NCBI RefSeq assembly: GCF_012933545.1
Contig: NZ_JAADJU010000012.1
Location: 1 to 64,000 of the forward strand
From: Rouxiella aceris
GTDB lineage: Bacteria; Pseudomonadota; Gammaproteobacteria; Enterobacterales; Enterobacteriaceae
DNA: 64,000 bases
Direction: 5' to 3'
In this document: positions 19,340-29,449 of the stretch, in pieces
How the letters are laid out: each line of letters starts with the position of its first letter
Numbering within the stretch: the first letter of the stretch is position 1
Notes under the pieces: generated by a model
The model's input: the letters and a program-made list of their open reading frames with translations, nothing else
Told to the model about the DNA's origin: nothing
Databases searched by the model: none
Position numbers and translations under genes: made by a program

Positions 19340-20349
19340 CAGTACCAATACTCCTGGATCAGTTTTTCTGCGGTTTCCACCGCCATCAGCGCGCCGCCAA
19401 AACGAACATTGTCCGCCACCGACCAAAACTGAAGCAACTCGGGAATACCGTAGTCATTACGCAAGCAACCGATGCTTAACGAAGCATTGCCTGAGGCATC
19501 ACTAACCTGCGTCGGGAAATCATCCTCTTCACTGAGATTAATGTCAGCAATTTGTTCAAGTTCAGCCCGGGCTTCTTCGGCTGAAAGCGGACGTAATCCC
19601 TCGAGATGCACCACCTGGGCATGGCCATAAAATACCGGCGACTGCACGCAACTGACGGAAATCGGCAGCCCTTCGTCCTGCACCACTTTACGCACCTGAT
19701 CGACCAGACGACGCTCCTGCAACACGCTGCCTTCGTCATCACTCAGCAACGGCAGCAGGTTAAATGCCAACTGCTTGCGGAATACGCCCTCTTCGGCCGG
19801 AATACCGTTAAGCAGACGCGCACTCTGGCCCGCCAAATCGTCTACCGCCGCTTTACCCAGCGCGGATACGGAAAGCAGAGAGGTGACATGCAAACGCGAA
19901 AGGCCCGCCAGCTCGGTCAGCGGTTTAATTGCCGTCAATAGTTGGCAGGTCAGGCTATCGGCCACCGCCACAATATTGCGATTGCGGTAATGGGAGAGCA
20001 CATCGGGGTTGACTCCGGGTACCACCAGCGGCACATCCGGCTCCATGGCGAACAGGCCACTGCTGTCGATCACCAGACAACCCTGGTTGGCGGCTTCTTC
20101 GGCGTATTTGGCCGAAGCCTCGACACCGGCGACAAAAAAGGCCAGTTGCACTTGCGACCAGTCAAACTCGGCAGCATCGTGCACCAGCGCGCTTTTGCCG
20201 TTATAACGAAGGGTTTGTCCGGCGCTACGCTCGCTCGCCAGAGGGAAAATCTCACCAACCGGGAACTGACGTTCAGACAGCAGATCCAGTAGCGCCTCAC
20301 CTACGGCACCCGTGGCGCCAAGCAGCGCAATATTCCAGCCATCAGACAT
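19339..20349 (-). CDS. usg: Usg, aspartate-semialdehyde dehydrogenase-like protein
   Basis: 336 aa, homologous to aspartate-semialdehyde dehydrogenase: NAD(P)-binding [17 protein letters not shown] at the N-terminus and a PEVNP-like segment VVPGVNP. The active-site region reads [12 protein letters not shown], so a cysteine is present, but the usual surrounding motif of true Asd is absent. E. coli Usg has no proven catalytic role. Translationally coupled to truA. Confidence 0.9.
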   Translation of the reverse strand: MSDGWNIALLGATGAVGEALLDLLSERQFPVGEIFPLASERSAGQTLRYNGKSALVHDAAEFDWSQVQLAFFVAGVEASAKYAEEAANQGCLVIDSSGLFAMEPDVPLVVPGVNPDVLSHYRNRNIVAVADSLTCQLLTAIKPLTELAGLSRLHVTSLLSVSALGKAAVDDLAGQSARLLNGIPAEEGVFRKQLAFNLLPLLSDDEGSVLQERRLVDQVRKVVQDEGLPISVSCVQSPVFYGHAQVVHLEGLRPLSAEEARAELEQIADINLSEEDDFPTQVSDASGNASLSIGCLRNDYGIPELLQFWSVADNVRFGGALMAVETAEKLIQEYWY

Positions 20350-20533
20350 GTTGGTTTTCTCCAGAAATGTTCAAACTACAGACTAAAAGGGACGGTCATC
20401 ACCGCCCCCGCTAAATTTAGCTATGAATAGCCGTACTACAGCAAGCGGCATCAATATTGACTGCCGCCGCGGGATATCGTTTCGGGTGCGTTGACAGGAT
20501 GCGACAGTATGGCGCGCATCCCTGATAAAAACC

Positions 20534-21661
20534 TTAGGAAACGTCGCTGGTAAAACCGAGTTGCTGTAGCAGGCTGGCTGTCTGCGGATTATCGCAGTGG
20601 ACCGTCAACGAAGACCATTCGCGGCGCTCTTCATAGAATTTGCGTAAACGGTCAAACTCACCGCTTTTGCCCGCGACTCTGCGCAGCGGCGCATCATCAC
20701 GGCGCACATCATACACCAAGTGCGCCAGACGCAGCAGTTTAGCTTCGGTTAACTCACCGCGCAGGCATACCTCGGCAAACTCGGGGGCCGGCAGCAGGCT
20801 GGCCAGCGGCACATGCTGCGGCTGACCGATAAACTGGCTATAGGCCTCAAACACCTGCGTGGTGCCGCGTGCTTTGCCTTCCAGGCTGTATCCGGCGATA
20901 TGCGCGGTGCCAATAGCCACTTTATCCAGTAGCGCCAGCGACAGTTCCGGCTCGGGCTCCCAGACATCGAGTACGGCAGTGAGTTTTTTCTCACCGTTTA
21001 GCGCGGTCAGCAAGGCCGCATTGTCGACTACTTCCCCTCGACAGGCGTTAATCAAAATAGCGCCCGGTTTCAGGGCTGCCAGCATCGCGGCGTCCACCAG
21101 GTGATAGGTTTTATCCACTCCGGACTGATTTAATGGCGTATGGAAAGTCAAAATATCCGCTTCCGCCACCAGTTGCTCGATAGAGCTGAACGCATCACCG
21201 CCTTCATGGCGCGCGCGCGGTGGATCGCATAACAGGGTGCGAATACCCAGTGCCTGCAAACGCGCATTCAACCGCGAGCCAACATTGCCGACGCCGATAA
21301 TACCGACGGTTTTGTCGCGCAGGGAAAATCCGTCGCGCTGGGCGAGGATCAACAACGAAGAGAAAACGTATTCCACCACGGCAATGGCATTGCAACCCGG
21401 TGCGGCAGAAAAACCGATCCCCGCCTGCTGCAACCAGCTGTCGTCCACATGATCGGTCCCTGCCGTTGCGGTACCCACAAATTTTATCGGCGTCACTGTC
21501 AGCAGACTTTCATTAACCTTGGTCACCGAACGCACCATCAGCGCATCGGCGTTAGCCAGAGCATCTTTAGGGATGGGACGACCAGGAACGGCCTGAACTT
21601 CGCCTAACCGGCTAAACAACTCAACCGCATAAGGCATATTTTCATCAACCAGGATTTTCAC
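20534..21661 (-). CDS. pdxB: 4-phosphoerythronate dehydrogenase
   Basis: Second step of pyridoxal phosphate synthesis, oxidising 4-phosphoerythronate. 375 aa from a GTG start at 21661 ([21 protein letters not shown]), with GGAGA six bases upstream. The in-frame extension of 34 codons has no family match. D-2-hydroxyacid dehydrogenase fold: [13 protein letters not shown], nucleotide motif [12 protein letters not shown], catalytic Arg in [10 protein letters not shown], and the Glu-His pair further on ([16 protein letters not shown]). PdxB dimerisation domain at the C-terminus. Confidence 0.94.
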   Translation of the reverse strand: MKILVDENMPYAVELFSRLGEVQAVPGRPIPKDALANADALMVRSVTKVNESLLTVTPIKFVGTATAGTDHVDDSWLQQAGIGFSAAPGCNAIAVVEYVFSSLLILAQRDGFSLRDKTVGIIGVGNVGSRLNARLQALGIRTLLCDPPRARHEGGDAFSSIEQLVAEADILTFHTPLNQSGVDKTYHLVDAAMLAALKPGAILINACRGEVVDNAALLTALNGEKKLTAVLDVWEPEPELSLALLDKVAIGTAHIAGYSLEGKARGTTQVFEAYSQFIGQPQHVPLASLLPAPEFAEVCLRGELTEAKLLRLAHLVYDVRRDDAPLRRVAGKSGEFDRLRKFYEERREWSSLTVHCDNPQTASLLQQLGFTSDVS

Positions 21662-21972
21662 GCTTGTCTCCGCTACCGCTGCAAAAAGAATAATGAACAA
21701 TATACGCGTCGTATTTGTGGCTGCACCTGCAACGTAAAAGATAACGCCATAAAGGGCGGCCATTTTGCCATAGCTTTTTCGCTATATATAGCCAATGCAC
21801 AGGACAACGCCCGTTTGGTCACCCGGTTGCCGAGCCACTTCGTGCGATTGTCCGATTAACGGCACACGATGTCTGTAAATCAATATAGAAAAGAGAACAA
21901 ATCGCATTACACTATGGCGTGTCTCGCAGGGTTGCGCAGGCGCTGTTGACTATCAACCTTGGATACTGATTT

Positions 21973-22881
21973 ATGAATCTGCTTTTCCCACTATTTGCAG
22001 TACTTATCTGGTCGTTAAACGCCGTGGTCAGCAAGGCAGCGGCCAGCGCCATCGATCCGGCTGCGATCTCATTTTATCGTTGGCTGCTCGCGCTGCTGAC
22101 CCTGACCCCTTTTGTACTTCCCGGCGTATGGCGTAACCGCGCCGAGATAAAAAAGTATTGGTGGAAGTTTCTGGTGCTCGGTCTATTGGGTATGGTGCTC
22201 TATCAGAGTCTGGCCTATTACGCAGCACACAGCGTCAGTGCACTGTTTATGGGGATTATCGCCTCGCTGATCCCGTTACTGACCGTGCTGATCAGCCTGG
22301 TATTGCTCAGCGTAGTACCCACGGTGGGAATTGCCGCCGGTAGTCTGCTGTCACTGGCTGGCCTGGTTTGGTTGGTCAGCGGCGGCCATCCCGAAAAACT
22401 GCTGCAACAAGGTATCGGCGTGGGTGAACTGATGATGTTTGCCGCTACTGCGTCCTATGCACTCTATGGCGTATTGACCAAGCGCTGGGCAATCCCGGTT
22501 GGCAACTGGCAATCGCTGTATATGCAGATTGTGTTTGGCGTGCTAATGCTGATACCCAATTTTTTACTGGTCAGTGATGCCGAGTTGACCCGGCAAAATA
22601 TGCCGCTGGTGCTGTTTGCCGGCATCCCGGCATCGATCATCGCCCCTTTTCTATGGATCAAGGGAGTGCATCACCTCGGTGCCAATACTGCCAGCATATT
22701 TATGAATCTGACTCCCATTTTTACCGCCATTATTGCGGTATTCTTTTTACATGAGCATCTGCAAAGCTATCACCTTATCGGTGGCGGCATCACGCTGGTA
22801 GGGGTTATTTTGGCCCAGCGCTTGCGTAAGCCGCTGTTTGGCGCGCGACGGTCCTCGATAAAAGAAGTGACACCGGAATAA
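21973..22881 (+). CDS. EamA/DMT-superfamily exporter
   Basis: Inner-membrane protein of 302 aa with ten predicted membrane segments in two EamA repeats (about 1-140 and 150-285). Start motif NLLFPLFAVLIWSLNAVVSKAAA and second-repeat GIPASIIAPFLWIKGVHHLGANTASIFMNLTPIFTAIIAV are typical of the RhaT/EamA drug-metabolite transporters. The substrate is unknown; relatives export amino acids or metabolites. Transcribed away from pdxB. It is not part of the E. coli order at this place. Confidence 0.85.
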   Translation: MNLLFPLFAVLIWSLNAVVSKAAASAIDPAAISFYRWLLALLTLTPFVLPGVWRNRAEIKKYWWKFLVLGLLGMVLYQSLAYYAAHSVSALFMGIIASLIPLLTVLISLVLLSVVPTVGIAAGSLLSLAGLVWLVSGGHPEKLLQQGIGVGELMMFAATASYALYGVLTKRWAIPVGNWQSLYMQIVFGVLMLIPNFLLVSDAELTRQNMPLVLFAGIPASIIAPFLWIKGVHHLGANTASIFMNLTPIFTAIIAVFFLHEHLQSYHLIGGGITLVGVILAQRLRKPLFGARRSSIKEVTPE

Positions 22882-22890
22882 ACTGATTCC

Positions 22891-23083
22891 GTAAGTGATT
22901 CGGGTGAGTGAGAATGAAAGATATTACTCCGGCAGCGGGAAAATCCGTTATTAGGGAGAGTACACCGTTGGGGTCGTAGCGGGCTTGCCCGCCGGAGCGC
23001 ACCTGGGTGTGCTACGCCCGGGTATCTCGATACTGAAGAAAACCTTGTCAGCAAACGCAAGGCCAACACCAGAGCTTACATCA
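22891..23083. repeat. Tandem repeat unit 1 (193 bp; ERIC fragment plus 131-bp-type element core)
   Basis: First of two nearly identical 193-bp units. Each starts GTAAGTGATTCGGGTGAGTG (ERIC-like centre) and contains, from about 22943 to 23032, the same ~95-bp core as the 131-bp elements at 29288, 34115 and 42651 (TCCGTTATTAGGGAGAG to GGGTATCTCGAT). It ends CCAACACCAGAGCTTACATC, again ERIC-like. The outer ends of the core differ from those of the other copies. This copy has several substitutions (CACCTGGG for CCCCTAGG). Confidence 0.85.
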
Positions 23084-23276
23084 GTAAGTGATTCGGGTGA
23101 GTGAGAATGAAAGATATTACTCCGGCAGCGGGAAAGTCCGTTATTAGGGAGAGTACACCGTTGGGGTCGTAGCGGGCTTGCCCGCCGGAGCGCCCCTAGG
23201 TGTGCTATGCCCGGGTATCTCGATACTGAAGACAACCTTGTCAGCAAACGCAAGGCCAACACCAGAGCTTACATCA
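23084..23276. repeat. Tandem repeat unit 2 (193 bp)
   Basis: Second copy of the 193-bp unit, over 95 per cent identical to the first by eye. Its core is closer to the dispersed elements (GCGCCCCTAGGTGTGCTATG). Head-to-tail arrangement with exact 193-bp period points to a recent local duplication. Confidence 0.85.
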
Positions 23277-23340
23277 GTAAGTGATTCGGGTGAGTGAGAG
23301 TAGCTAACGCCGCTACGGCTTCAAGTACGAAGGGGATGTC
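23277..23340. repeat. ERIC-like repeat half at the end of the tandem array
   Basis: The third start of the unit (GTAAGTGATTCGGGTGAGTG) continues here not into the element core but into TAGCTAACGCCGCTACGGCT and TCAAGTACGAAGGGG. This is the normal right half of an ERIC-type repeat. The array therefore looks like an ERIC copy split by insertion of the element core and then duplicated. The rest of the gap to 23463 shows nothing I can name except the flk ribosome site AAGGA. Confidence 0.55.
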
Positions 23341-23463
23341 GATTGCCGCCATTTACAGGTATGATGTCGTCGCCATGCGCTCGACGCAGTGTTTAACACA
23401 TCTATATTCCCTCAACAGGCAGCACCTCGAGGGGTTTAAATCTCCATAGCAAGGACTGGTAAT

Positions 23464-24510
23464 ATGCAACCTTTGAGTGGCCCAAGCTCACCCGTTGGCG
23501 GTAATCGGGCTCAGCCCAACGGCCCAACAGTCCCTGCCGGACCCGGCGAAAATCAGCCGTTGACGCCAGCGCAGCGTACCACGCTGGAAAAGCTGATCGT
23601 CAAGATCATGGCGCTGACCACCATGAAATCCCCAGAGATTTGGGCCACCCTGCGCCACGATCTGGCCGTTGCCCATGACAGTGAACTAACCACCAGCCAG
23701 TTTCCGCGGGCGGAGTCGTTGTTACAGGGCAAGCTCACCCAGGCGCAGGATAGCCACGCCACGCGCCAGTTGATGCAGCAGCTTACCGAACTCTTGCCGC
23801 TAGGCAATAATCGCCAGGCGGTCAGTGATTTTATTCGCCAGAATTACGGTCATACGGTACTGAGTCAGCTTAGCCACGCACAGCTCGAAACTGTGCTGGT
23901 ATCCATTCAGTCCCGCGAAATGACCATTCCACAACCGCAGCAAACGGCGGTGATGGATCGCGCTCTATTGCCTGCCGAGCAAAGCAGCCTGCAACAATCG
24001 GTGGCCAAGCTGAGCGCCGCCACCGGTGAAGCCCCGGCCAAAATCTGGCAGGAGTTGTTTGTGATGGTCGGGGTAAAAGTCGGTGAACCTATTCCGGCAA
24101 AGCATTTTCAATTGCTGACCCAGTTTGCACAGGTAAAAATCACCGTCAGCCAGCAAAACTCGCCGACCCTGGCAACCATGCTTAGCGTGCTTAAACAACC
24201 GGCAACCCCGCAAGAGCAGCATCGTCTGACCGAGTTTGTGGCCACCAATTTCAATGCCACACCCGATACCCCGCTAACACCAATACAAATCAACGATCTG
24301 ATTGGCGTCTTGTTTAACCAGCGAGTCGATCGCTCACCGCGCAGCGAACGTCAGGACGAGGAGTTGACCCGCGTGGCGCGTACTGAGCCCAAGCCGTGGG
24401 CTAACCCCTTTATTGCCATGCTGCCGGAGTCGATGCGCGCCAGCGGTGGGACCTCACTGGCGATCGTGCTGTTTTTGGTGATCGTTGTTGTGCTGTGGTT
24501 AGTCATTTAA
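23464..24510 (+). CDS. flk: Flagellar regulator Flk
   Basis: Tail-anchored inner-membrane protein that couples flagellar ring assembly to late gene expression. 348 aa (E. coli 331). N-terminal Pro/Gly-rich stretch, then matching segments: NQPLTPAQRTTLEKL, ARQLMQQLTELLPLGNNRQAVSDFIRQN, SREMTIPQPQQ, GEAPAKIWQ, and a single C-terminal membrane anchor (about 325-348, LAIVLFLVIVVVLWLVI). It lies between pdxB and fabB, the E. coli position. It implies a motile organism. Confidence 0.92.
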   Translation: MQPLSGPSSPVGGNRAQPNGPTVPAGPGENQPLTPAQRTTLEKLIVKIMALTTMKSPEIWATLRHDLAVAHDSELTTSQFPRAESLLQGKLTQAQDSHATRQLMQQLTELLPLGNNRQAVSDFIRQNYGHTVLSQLSHAQLETVLVSIQSREMTIPQPQQTAVMDRALLPAEQSSLQQSVAKLSAATGEAPAKIWQELFVMVGVKVGEPIPAKHFQLLTQFAQVKITVSQQNSPTLATMLSVLKQPATPQEQHRLTEFVATNFNATPDTPLTPIQINDLIGVLFNQRVDRSPRSERQDEELTRVARTEPKPWANPFIAMLPESMRASGGTSLAIVLFLVIVVVLWLVI

Positions 24511-24514
24511 ACGC

Positions 24515-25645
24515 TTACCGCCAGGCCAGCAAAAACCAGCCGACCAGACCGCTAAACAGTAGAAAAAGAAACGAATAGCCGTGAAAAGTCAGCCAGATTC
24601 GTTTCTCTCCCGACATGCGCAAGGCAATCAGGTTGGCCAGCGAACCAATGGCCAACCCAAAGCCACCGGCATTCACCGCATAGGCCAGCAAGGCGTTTGC
24701 CGGCAGATAATTGACCAGCAAAATCGTGGCGGGAACGTTACTGATAATCTGTGACAGTCCAATCCCCAGCAGATAATGGCCGTACTCCGGCAAGCCAGCT
24801 ATTTGGCCAAAGGCTGCCTGCAGGGGACCCAGGCCGACAATAAGCCTGACATCAATAAACATGACCATAAACACCGCAATCAATGGCCAGTCAATACGCA
24901 GTAATACCTGCCGCGACAGCAATAAAAAACAGATTAACACCACGGCCAAACCATAAAGCGCCAGTCCAAAGTCAACGCAGACAATAAACAACAGATATAG
25001 AACCACGCAACTCAACAGTAGCGGCTTATTAAAAGCGCTGCCCGGTTGTGTCTGCTTTTTCTTTAAAGCATGAGATGGAAAGCTAAACCAGGTGACCAGC
25101 AGCAGTGCCAGCAAGGTGATCAGTGCCAGCGGCGACATTTGCCAAATAAAATGGGCAAAAGAGAGCCCGGAGCGGTTCCACAGCAAGATATTTTGTGGAT
25201 TGCCCACCGGGGTAAGCAGGGAACCGGCGTTAACCGCCAGTGCCTCAAAGATAATCAGCCGGGTGACCGGTAAGGATGTCAGTTTCTTTAAGGTGATGGT
25301 CAGGGGCACCACAATAAACAGCGCCACGTCGTTGGTCATAAAGGTCGACAACACAGCAGCAGCGGCCACTAAAAACAGGGCGACCGCCCGCTCATTGCTC
25401 AGGATATTGATCATTTTGCGACCGACAACATCGAAATAACCACTGATTTCGACGCCCTTGGTCAACAACAGCAACCCGAGCAGCGTGACAATGGTCGTCC
25501 AGTCAATAAAGTCGGCAAACTGAAGGATTTTCTCCGGTTGCAGCAGACTTAATACAACAGCAAGCAGCAGTAAAACGTGCAGGAATCGGTCATGGAGAAA
25601 GGGACGAAATAATGTTTTGCACGCCTGTATCATCATTAAAAACAC
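24515..25645 (-). CDS. YbiR-like anion permease (SLC13/ArsB-NhaD superfamily)
   Basis: Inner-membrane transporter, 376 aa with about ten membrane segments, clearly a homologue of E. coli YbiR: LLLTKGVEISGYFDVVGRKM, STFMTNDVALFIVVPLTITLKKL, IIFEALAVNAGSLLTPVGNPQNI, SNVPATILL, and GFGLAIGSLANLIALRM. The NDVALFIVVPL and GNPQN motifs are the superfamily's paired re-entrant helices. Substrate unknown. It is convergent with flk, with only four bases between the stops. In E. coli ybiR is elsewhere and yfcJ sits here, so this slot has been exchanged. Confidence 0.85.
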   Translation of the reverse strand: MFLMMIQACKTLFRPFLHDRFLHVLLLLAVVLSLLQPEKILQFADFIDWTTIVTLLGLLLLTKGVEISGYFDVVGRKMINILSNERAVALFLVAAAAVLSTFMTNDVALFIVVPLTITLKKLTSLPVTRLIIFEALAVNAGSLLTPVGNPQNILLWNRSGLSFAHFIWQMSPLALITLLALLLVTWFSFPSHALKKKQTQPGSAFNKPLLLSCVVLYLLFIVCVDFGLALYGLAVVLICFLLLSRQVLLRIDWPLIAVFMVMFIDVRLIVGLGPLQAAFGQIAGLPEYGHYLLGIGLSQIISNVPATILLVNYLPANALLAYAVNAGGFGLAIGSLANLIALRMSGEKRIWLTFHGYSFLFLLFSGLVGWFLLAWR

Positions 25646-25772
25646 CGAGAATTCGAACAGCGAGAGAGGTGCTGACGTTACCCTAAGCCGACAGCTTACG
25701 CCAGAGGGTTAGTGCGATATCTGGCAACACCATAGCGGCATAAAAGACCTTGAGATGCCGACCATAGACGCA

Positions 25773-25798
25773 AAAAAGCCCGCAATAAGCGGGCCTTT
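25773..25798 (-). terminator. Intrinsic terminator of fabB
   Basis: Minus strand GCCCGC, loop TTATT, GCGGGC, then TTTTTT. About 27 bases after the fabB stop. Confidence 0.9.
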
Positions 25799-25824
25799 GA
25801 TAACCAACGTTAAAACAAAAGCGA

Positions 25825-27048
25825 TTAACGGTCGTTTGGCATTTTACGCATTACCAGCGTGGCGTTGGTGCCACCAAAACCAAAGCTGTTTGACATCACG
25901 GTAGTCAACTGACGTTGGGTCGGTTCGGTAATGATATTCATGCCCGCAGCCGCATCGTCCAGCGTCTCAATATTGATGCTTGGCGCAATAAAGTTATTCT
26001 CGGCCATCAGCAGGGTATAAATCGCTTCCTGCACACCGGCGGCACCCAGTGAGTGTCCGGTCATGGCTTTGGTAGAAGAGATAGCCGGGGTATTCTCGCC
26101 AAACACTTCGCGGATAGCACCCAGTTCTTTTACGTCACCAATCGGGGTCGAAGTACCGTGCACGTTGACGTAGTCAATTGGGGTGTCCACACCCTGCATG
26201 GCCATCTTCATACAACGTACTGCGCCTTCACCAGATGGAGCCACCATATCGGCACCGTCAGAGGTGGCACCATAGCCAACAACTTCGGCATAAATATGGG
26301 CACCACGGGCCAGAGCATGTTCCAGCTCTTCGACCACCACGATACCGCCACCGCCGGCAATGACGAAACCGTCACGGGCGCTGTCATAGGTACGGGAGGC
26401 TTTTTCCGGGGTTTCGTTATAGCCGCGAGACATCGCACCCATAGCGTCAAACTCGCAGGCCATTTCCCAGCACAGCTCTTCGCCGCCGCCAGCAAATACC
26501 ACGTCCTGTTTGCCCAGCTGAATCATTTCAACCGCGTTGCCAATACAGTGCGCAGAGGTGGCACAAGCAGAGCTGATGGAGTAGTTGACACCGCGAATTT
26601 TAAAAGGCGTCGCCAGGCAGGCAGAAACACCTGAAGCCATGGCTTTGGTCACCATATAAGGACCGACACCTTTCAGGCCACGTGGTGAACGCATGGCGTC
26701 AGAACCCGCAACCTGGTTGCGTGGTGAACCACCGCCGGAACCTGCGATCAAACCGGTACGTTCGTCAGAGACCATTTCTGGTGTCAGACCCGAGTCGGCA
26801 ATCGCCTGCTCCATGGAAAGATAAGCGTAGATAGAGGCATCACTCATGAAACGCACAATCTTGCGATCGATAAGGCCAGCCGTGTCCAGTTTCACATTGC
26901 CCCAGACGTTGCATCGCATCCCGGCATCTTTAAATTCCTGCGAGAAGGTGATCCCAGAACGACCTTCCTGCAGAGACGCCAGAACTTCCTGCTTGTTGTT
27001 ACCGATGCTCGAGATAATGCCCAGGCCAGTAATCACAGCACGTTTCAT
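25825..27048 (-). CDS. fabB: 3-oxoacyl-ACP synthase I
   Basis: Elongating condensing enzyme needed for unsaturated fatty acid synthesis. 407 aa. Catalytic triad visible: Cys in [12 protein letters not shown] (about 163), His in [11 protein letters not shown] (about 299), His in [12 protein letters not shown] (about 334); glycine-rich [14 protein letters not shown] near the end. Monocistronic, divergent from mnmC, with FabR and FadR sites in the shared region. Confidence 0.97.
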   Translation of the reverse strand: MKRAVITGLGIISSIGNNKQEVLASLQEGRSGITFSQEFKDAGMRCNVWGNVKLDTAGLIDRKIVRFMSDASIYAYLSMEQAIADSGLTPEMVSDERTGLIAGSGGGSPRNQVAGSDAMRSPRGLKGVGPYMVTKAMASGVSACLATPFKIRGVNYSISSACATSAHCIGNAVEMIQLGKQDVVFAGGGEELCWEMACEFDAMGAMSRGYNETPEKASRTYDSARDGFVIAGGGGIVVVEELEHALARGAHIYAEVVGYGATSDGADMVAPSGEGAVRCMKMAMQGVDTPIDYVNVHGTSTPIGDVKELGAIREVFGENTPAISSTKAMTGHSLGAAGVQEAIYTLLMAENNFIAPSINIETLDDAAAGMNIITEPTQRQLTTVMSNSFGFGGTNATLVMRKMPNDR

Positions 27049-27097
27049 TTAATACCTCTTTTACTAGTAAACTATTCGGGATTTCGTCACGCACTTT

Positions 27098-27115
27098 AGC
27101 GTACAGTTGTACGCC
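27098..27115 (-). promoter_or_regulatory. FabR operator of fabB
   Basis: AGCGTACAGTTGTACGCC is a near-perfect palindrome matching the FabR site AGCGTACA-NN-TGTACGCT known at E. coli fabA and fabB. It is 50 bases upstream of fabB. Confidence 0.8.
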
Positions 27116-27116
27116 G

Positions 27117-27133
27117 AACAAGTCCGATCAGCA
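27117..27133 (-). promoter_or_regulatory. FadR activator site of fabB
   Basis: Minus-strand TGCTGATCGGACTTGTT fits the FadR consensus (ANCTGGTCNGACNTGNN) and sits directly upstream of the FabR palindrome, as in E. coli fabB where FadR activates. Confidence 0.7.
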
Positions 27134-27218
27134 ATTCTGAATGTAAAGAATCGAAATTTGCGTGATGACAGGCAGACAGTTAAACTTCGCGCACAGCCTC
27201 GAACCAAGAGAGTTTTAC

Positions 27219-29252
27219 GTGGAATACTCCCCTATCCAACCGGCCGAATTGCGGTGGAACGAACAGGGTACACCTGTTTCCCGACAGTTTGATGACATCT
27301 ACTTTTCGGATCAGGGCGGCCTCGATGAAACCCGACACGTGTTTCTTCATGGCAACCATTTTCCTGACCGTTTTACTGCCCACCCGCGCCCGCTGTTAGT
27401 CGTCGCCGAAACAGGTTTTGGCACCGGTTTAAATTTCTTGACGCTCTGGCAATGCTTTGCCGAATTTCAGCGACAGCAGCCTCAGTCCACCTTGCAACGT
27501 CTGCACTTCATCAGTTACGAAAAATTCCCGCTGTCGGTCAGCGACCTCGAAATGGCCCATCGCCACTGGCCGGAACTGGCGGCGTTCGCCGATGAAATGC
27601 GTCAGCAATGGCCACTGCCTATTGCCGGATGCCATCGCCTGTTGTTGGCCGGGGGACGTATCACCCTCGACCTGTGGTTTGGTGATGTCACCCAACTGCT
27701 GCCCAACAGCGATCCCAGCCTGTATCAACAGGTGGATGCCTGGTTCCTCGACGGCTTCGCCCCTGCCAAAAACCCGGAAATGTGGAGCGATGCGCTGTTT
27801 GCCGCAATGGCGCAACTGACTCGCAGCGCAGGCACTTTTGCCACCTTTACCGCCGCCGGTTTTGTCCGCCGCGGTTTGCAGCAGGCAGGCTTTAACGTCA
27901 GCAAAGTCAAAGGTCACGGCAAAAAACGCGAAATGCTCAGCGGCTGGCGAGAAACCGCAGCGCTAACGCCCCATCCCACGCCCTGGTCTGCGCGACCTGC
28001 GGCCAGCCACCCTGCCGACATCGCCATTCTCGGCGGCGGGGTGGCCAGTGCGCTGCTGGCGTTGTCGCTGCTGCGTCGTGGTTACCAGGTCACGCTGTAC
28101 TGCGCCGATCCCCGACCAGCACTGGGTGCCTCCGGCAATCGCCAGGGAGCGCTCTATCCGCTGCTAAATGGCCGACATGATGCGCTGGAACAGTTTTTTG
28201 CCCAGGCATTCACCTTTGCGCGACGTCAATATACTCAGTTTGCCAACGACAATATTGCCTTTGATCATGATTGGTGCGGTGTAGCGCAATTAGGTTACGA
28301 CGAAAAAAGTCAGGGCAAAATCGACAACATCCTCGCCGCTGACTGGCCACCGACGCTGGCCACGGCACTGGATGAAGAAGCGTTTACCCAACAGGCAGGT
28401 TTGCCGTGCGGCCACGGCGGGGTGCGCTATCCGCTTGGCGGCTGGCTATGCCCTGCCGAGCTGACCGCCAAGGCTATCGCCCTGGCGCAGACCCTGGGCC
28501 TGAAGGTGCACTACCATCATCAGGTAACGCAGTTAACCCCGACGGCAACTCAGGGCTGGCAGTTGCATTTTGCCCAGCAGGCAGCGCGCGAGCATGCAAC
28601 GCTGGTACTGGCCAATGGCGCCGCCATCACCGCGTTTAGCCAAAGCGAAAAACTGCCGGTGTATGCGGTCAGCGGTCAGGTGTCGCATATACCGACCACC
28701 GCCTCACTGAGCGCGCTGAAACAGGTATTGTGCTATGACGGCTATCTGACGCCAGTCAATCCGCATAATCAGCATCACTGTATAGGTGCCAGCTACCATC
28801 GCGGAGAGCAGCAGGCCATCTATCGTGACCAGGATCAGCAGCAAAACCGACAACGTTTGCTCGACTGTTTAACCAAAGTCGACTGGCCGCAAGAGGTGGA
28901 TGTCAGTGACGGCGAAGCGCGTAACGGCGTACGCTGTGCTACCCGCGATCATTTACCGATGGTCGGTGCCGTTCCGGACTATGACCGACTGCTTGCCGAC
29001 TATGCCGATTTGCCGCAACAGCGCCAACGGGGTAGCGCGATAGCACCCACCCCGGTGCATGCCAATCTGTTTTTGCTCGGCGCGTTGGGATCGCGCGGTT
29101 TAAGTTCGGCTCCCTTGGCCGCCGAAATTCTGGCAGCACAAATCGCCGGAGAACCGCAACCGCTGGACGCAGAGACGCTGGCGGCGCTTAATCCCGATCG
29201 CATGTGGGTAAGAAAATTATTGAAAGGACGTCCGGTCAGCCATCATGGCTAA
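27219..29252 (+). CDS. mnmC: Bifunctional tRNA mnm5s2U biosynthesis enzyme MnmC
   Basis: Completes 5-methylaminomethyl-2-thiouridine at tRNA wobble U34. The N-terminal half is a SAM methyltransferase ([32 protein letters not shown]). The C-terminal half is an FAD oxidase with dinucleotide motif [27 protein letters not shown] and [14 protein letters not shown] start at GTG 27219 ([21 protein letters not shown]), which aligns with E. coli MnmC and has AAGAGAG upstream; a 19-codon longer ATG frame from 27162 is the alternative. 677 aa. Confidence 0.93.
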   Translation: MEYSPIQPAELRWNEQGTPVSRQFDDIYFSDQGGLDETRHVFLHGNHFPDRFTAHPRPLLVVAETGFGTGLNFLTLWQCFAEFQRQQPQSTLQRLHFISYEKFPLSVSDLEMAHRHWPELAAFADEMRQQWPLPIAGCHRLLLAGGRITLDLWFGDVTQLLPNSDPSLYQQVDAWFLDGFAPAKNPEMWSDALFAAMAQLTRSAGTFATFTAAGFVRRGLQQAGFNVSKVKGHGKKREMLSGWRETAALTPHPTPWSARPAASHPADIAILGGGVASALLALSLLRRGYQVTLYCADPRPALGASGNRQGALYPLLNGRHDALEQFFAQAFTFARRQYTQFANDNIAFDHDWCGVAQLGYDEKSQGKIDNILAADWPPTLATALDEEAFTQQAGLPCGHGGVRYPLGGWLCPAELTAKAIALAQTLGLKVHYHHQVTQLTPTATQGWQLHFAQQAAREHATLVLANGAAITAFSQSEKLPVYAVSGQVSHIPTTASLSALKQVLCYDGYLTPVNPHNQHHCIGASYHRGEQQAIYRDQDQQQNRQRLLDCLTKVDWPQEVDVSDGEARNGVRCATRDHLPMVGAVPDYDRLLADYADLPQQRQRGSAIAPTPVHANLFLLGALGSRGLSSAPLAAEILAAQIAGEPQPLDAETLAALNPDRMWVRKLLKGRPVSHHG

Positions 29253-29266
29253 ACCCCGGATGTAAA

Positions 29267-29287
29267 AAAGGGCCTGAATGGCCCTTT
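29267..29287 (+). terminator. Terminator stem-loop of mnmC, left copy
   Basis: 21 bases AAAGGGCC-TGAAT-GGCCCTTT forming a perfect stem, preceded by an A-run and followed directly by the 131-bp element instead of a T-run. An identical copy stands on the other side of the element at 29419-29439, where TTTATTT follows. The pair reads as a duplicated insertion target. Confidence 0.8.
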
Positions 29288-29418
29288 CAGACGGCTGACA
29301 AAGTCCGTTATTAGGGAGAGTGCACCGTTGGGGTCGTAGCGGGCTTGCCCGCCGGAGCGCCCCTAGGTGTGCTATGCCCGGGTATCTCGATCATCAAGAC
29401 GACTTTGTCATCAAACAC
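29288..29418. mobile_element. 131-bp terminator-inserted element, copy 1
   Basis: Starts CAGACGGCTGACAAAGTCC and ends GACTTTGTCATCAAACAC. Near-terminal inverted repeats TGACAAAGTC/GACTTTGTCA lie 8 bases from the left end and 8 from the right. It has no coding capacity and is GC-rich inside, with a self-complementary GCGGGCTTGCCCGC. It is flanked by exact 21-bp copies of the mnmC terminator stem-loop. It is the same size as, and nearly identical to, copies at 34115 and 42651. A MITE-like non-autonomous element mobilised by an enzyme encoded elsewhere is the simplest reading. Confidence 0.8.
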
Positions 29419-29446
29419 AAAGGGCCTGAATGGCCCTTTTATTTAA
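29419..29446 (+). terminator. Terminator stem-loop of mnmC, right copy with T-run
   Basis: Same 21-base stem-loop as at 29267-29287, here followed by TTTATTT. It is the functional terminator for mnmC read-through and stands just beyond the convergent yfcL stop. Confidence 0.8.
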
Positions 29447-29449
29447 AGA

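Noticed and set aside
22770-23262. Minus-strand frames repeated in the 193-bp tandem array
   Set aside because: Products of the DNA repeat, not conserved proteins.
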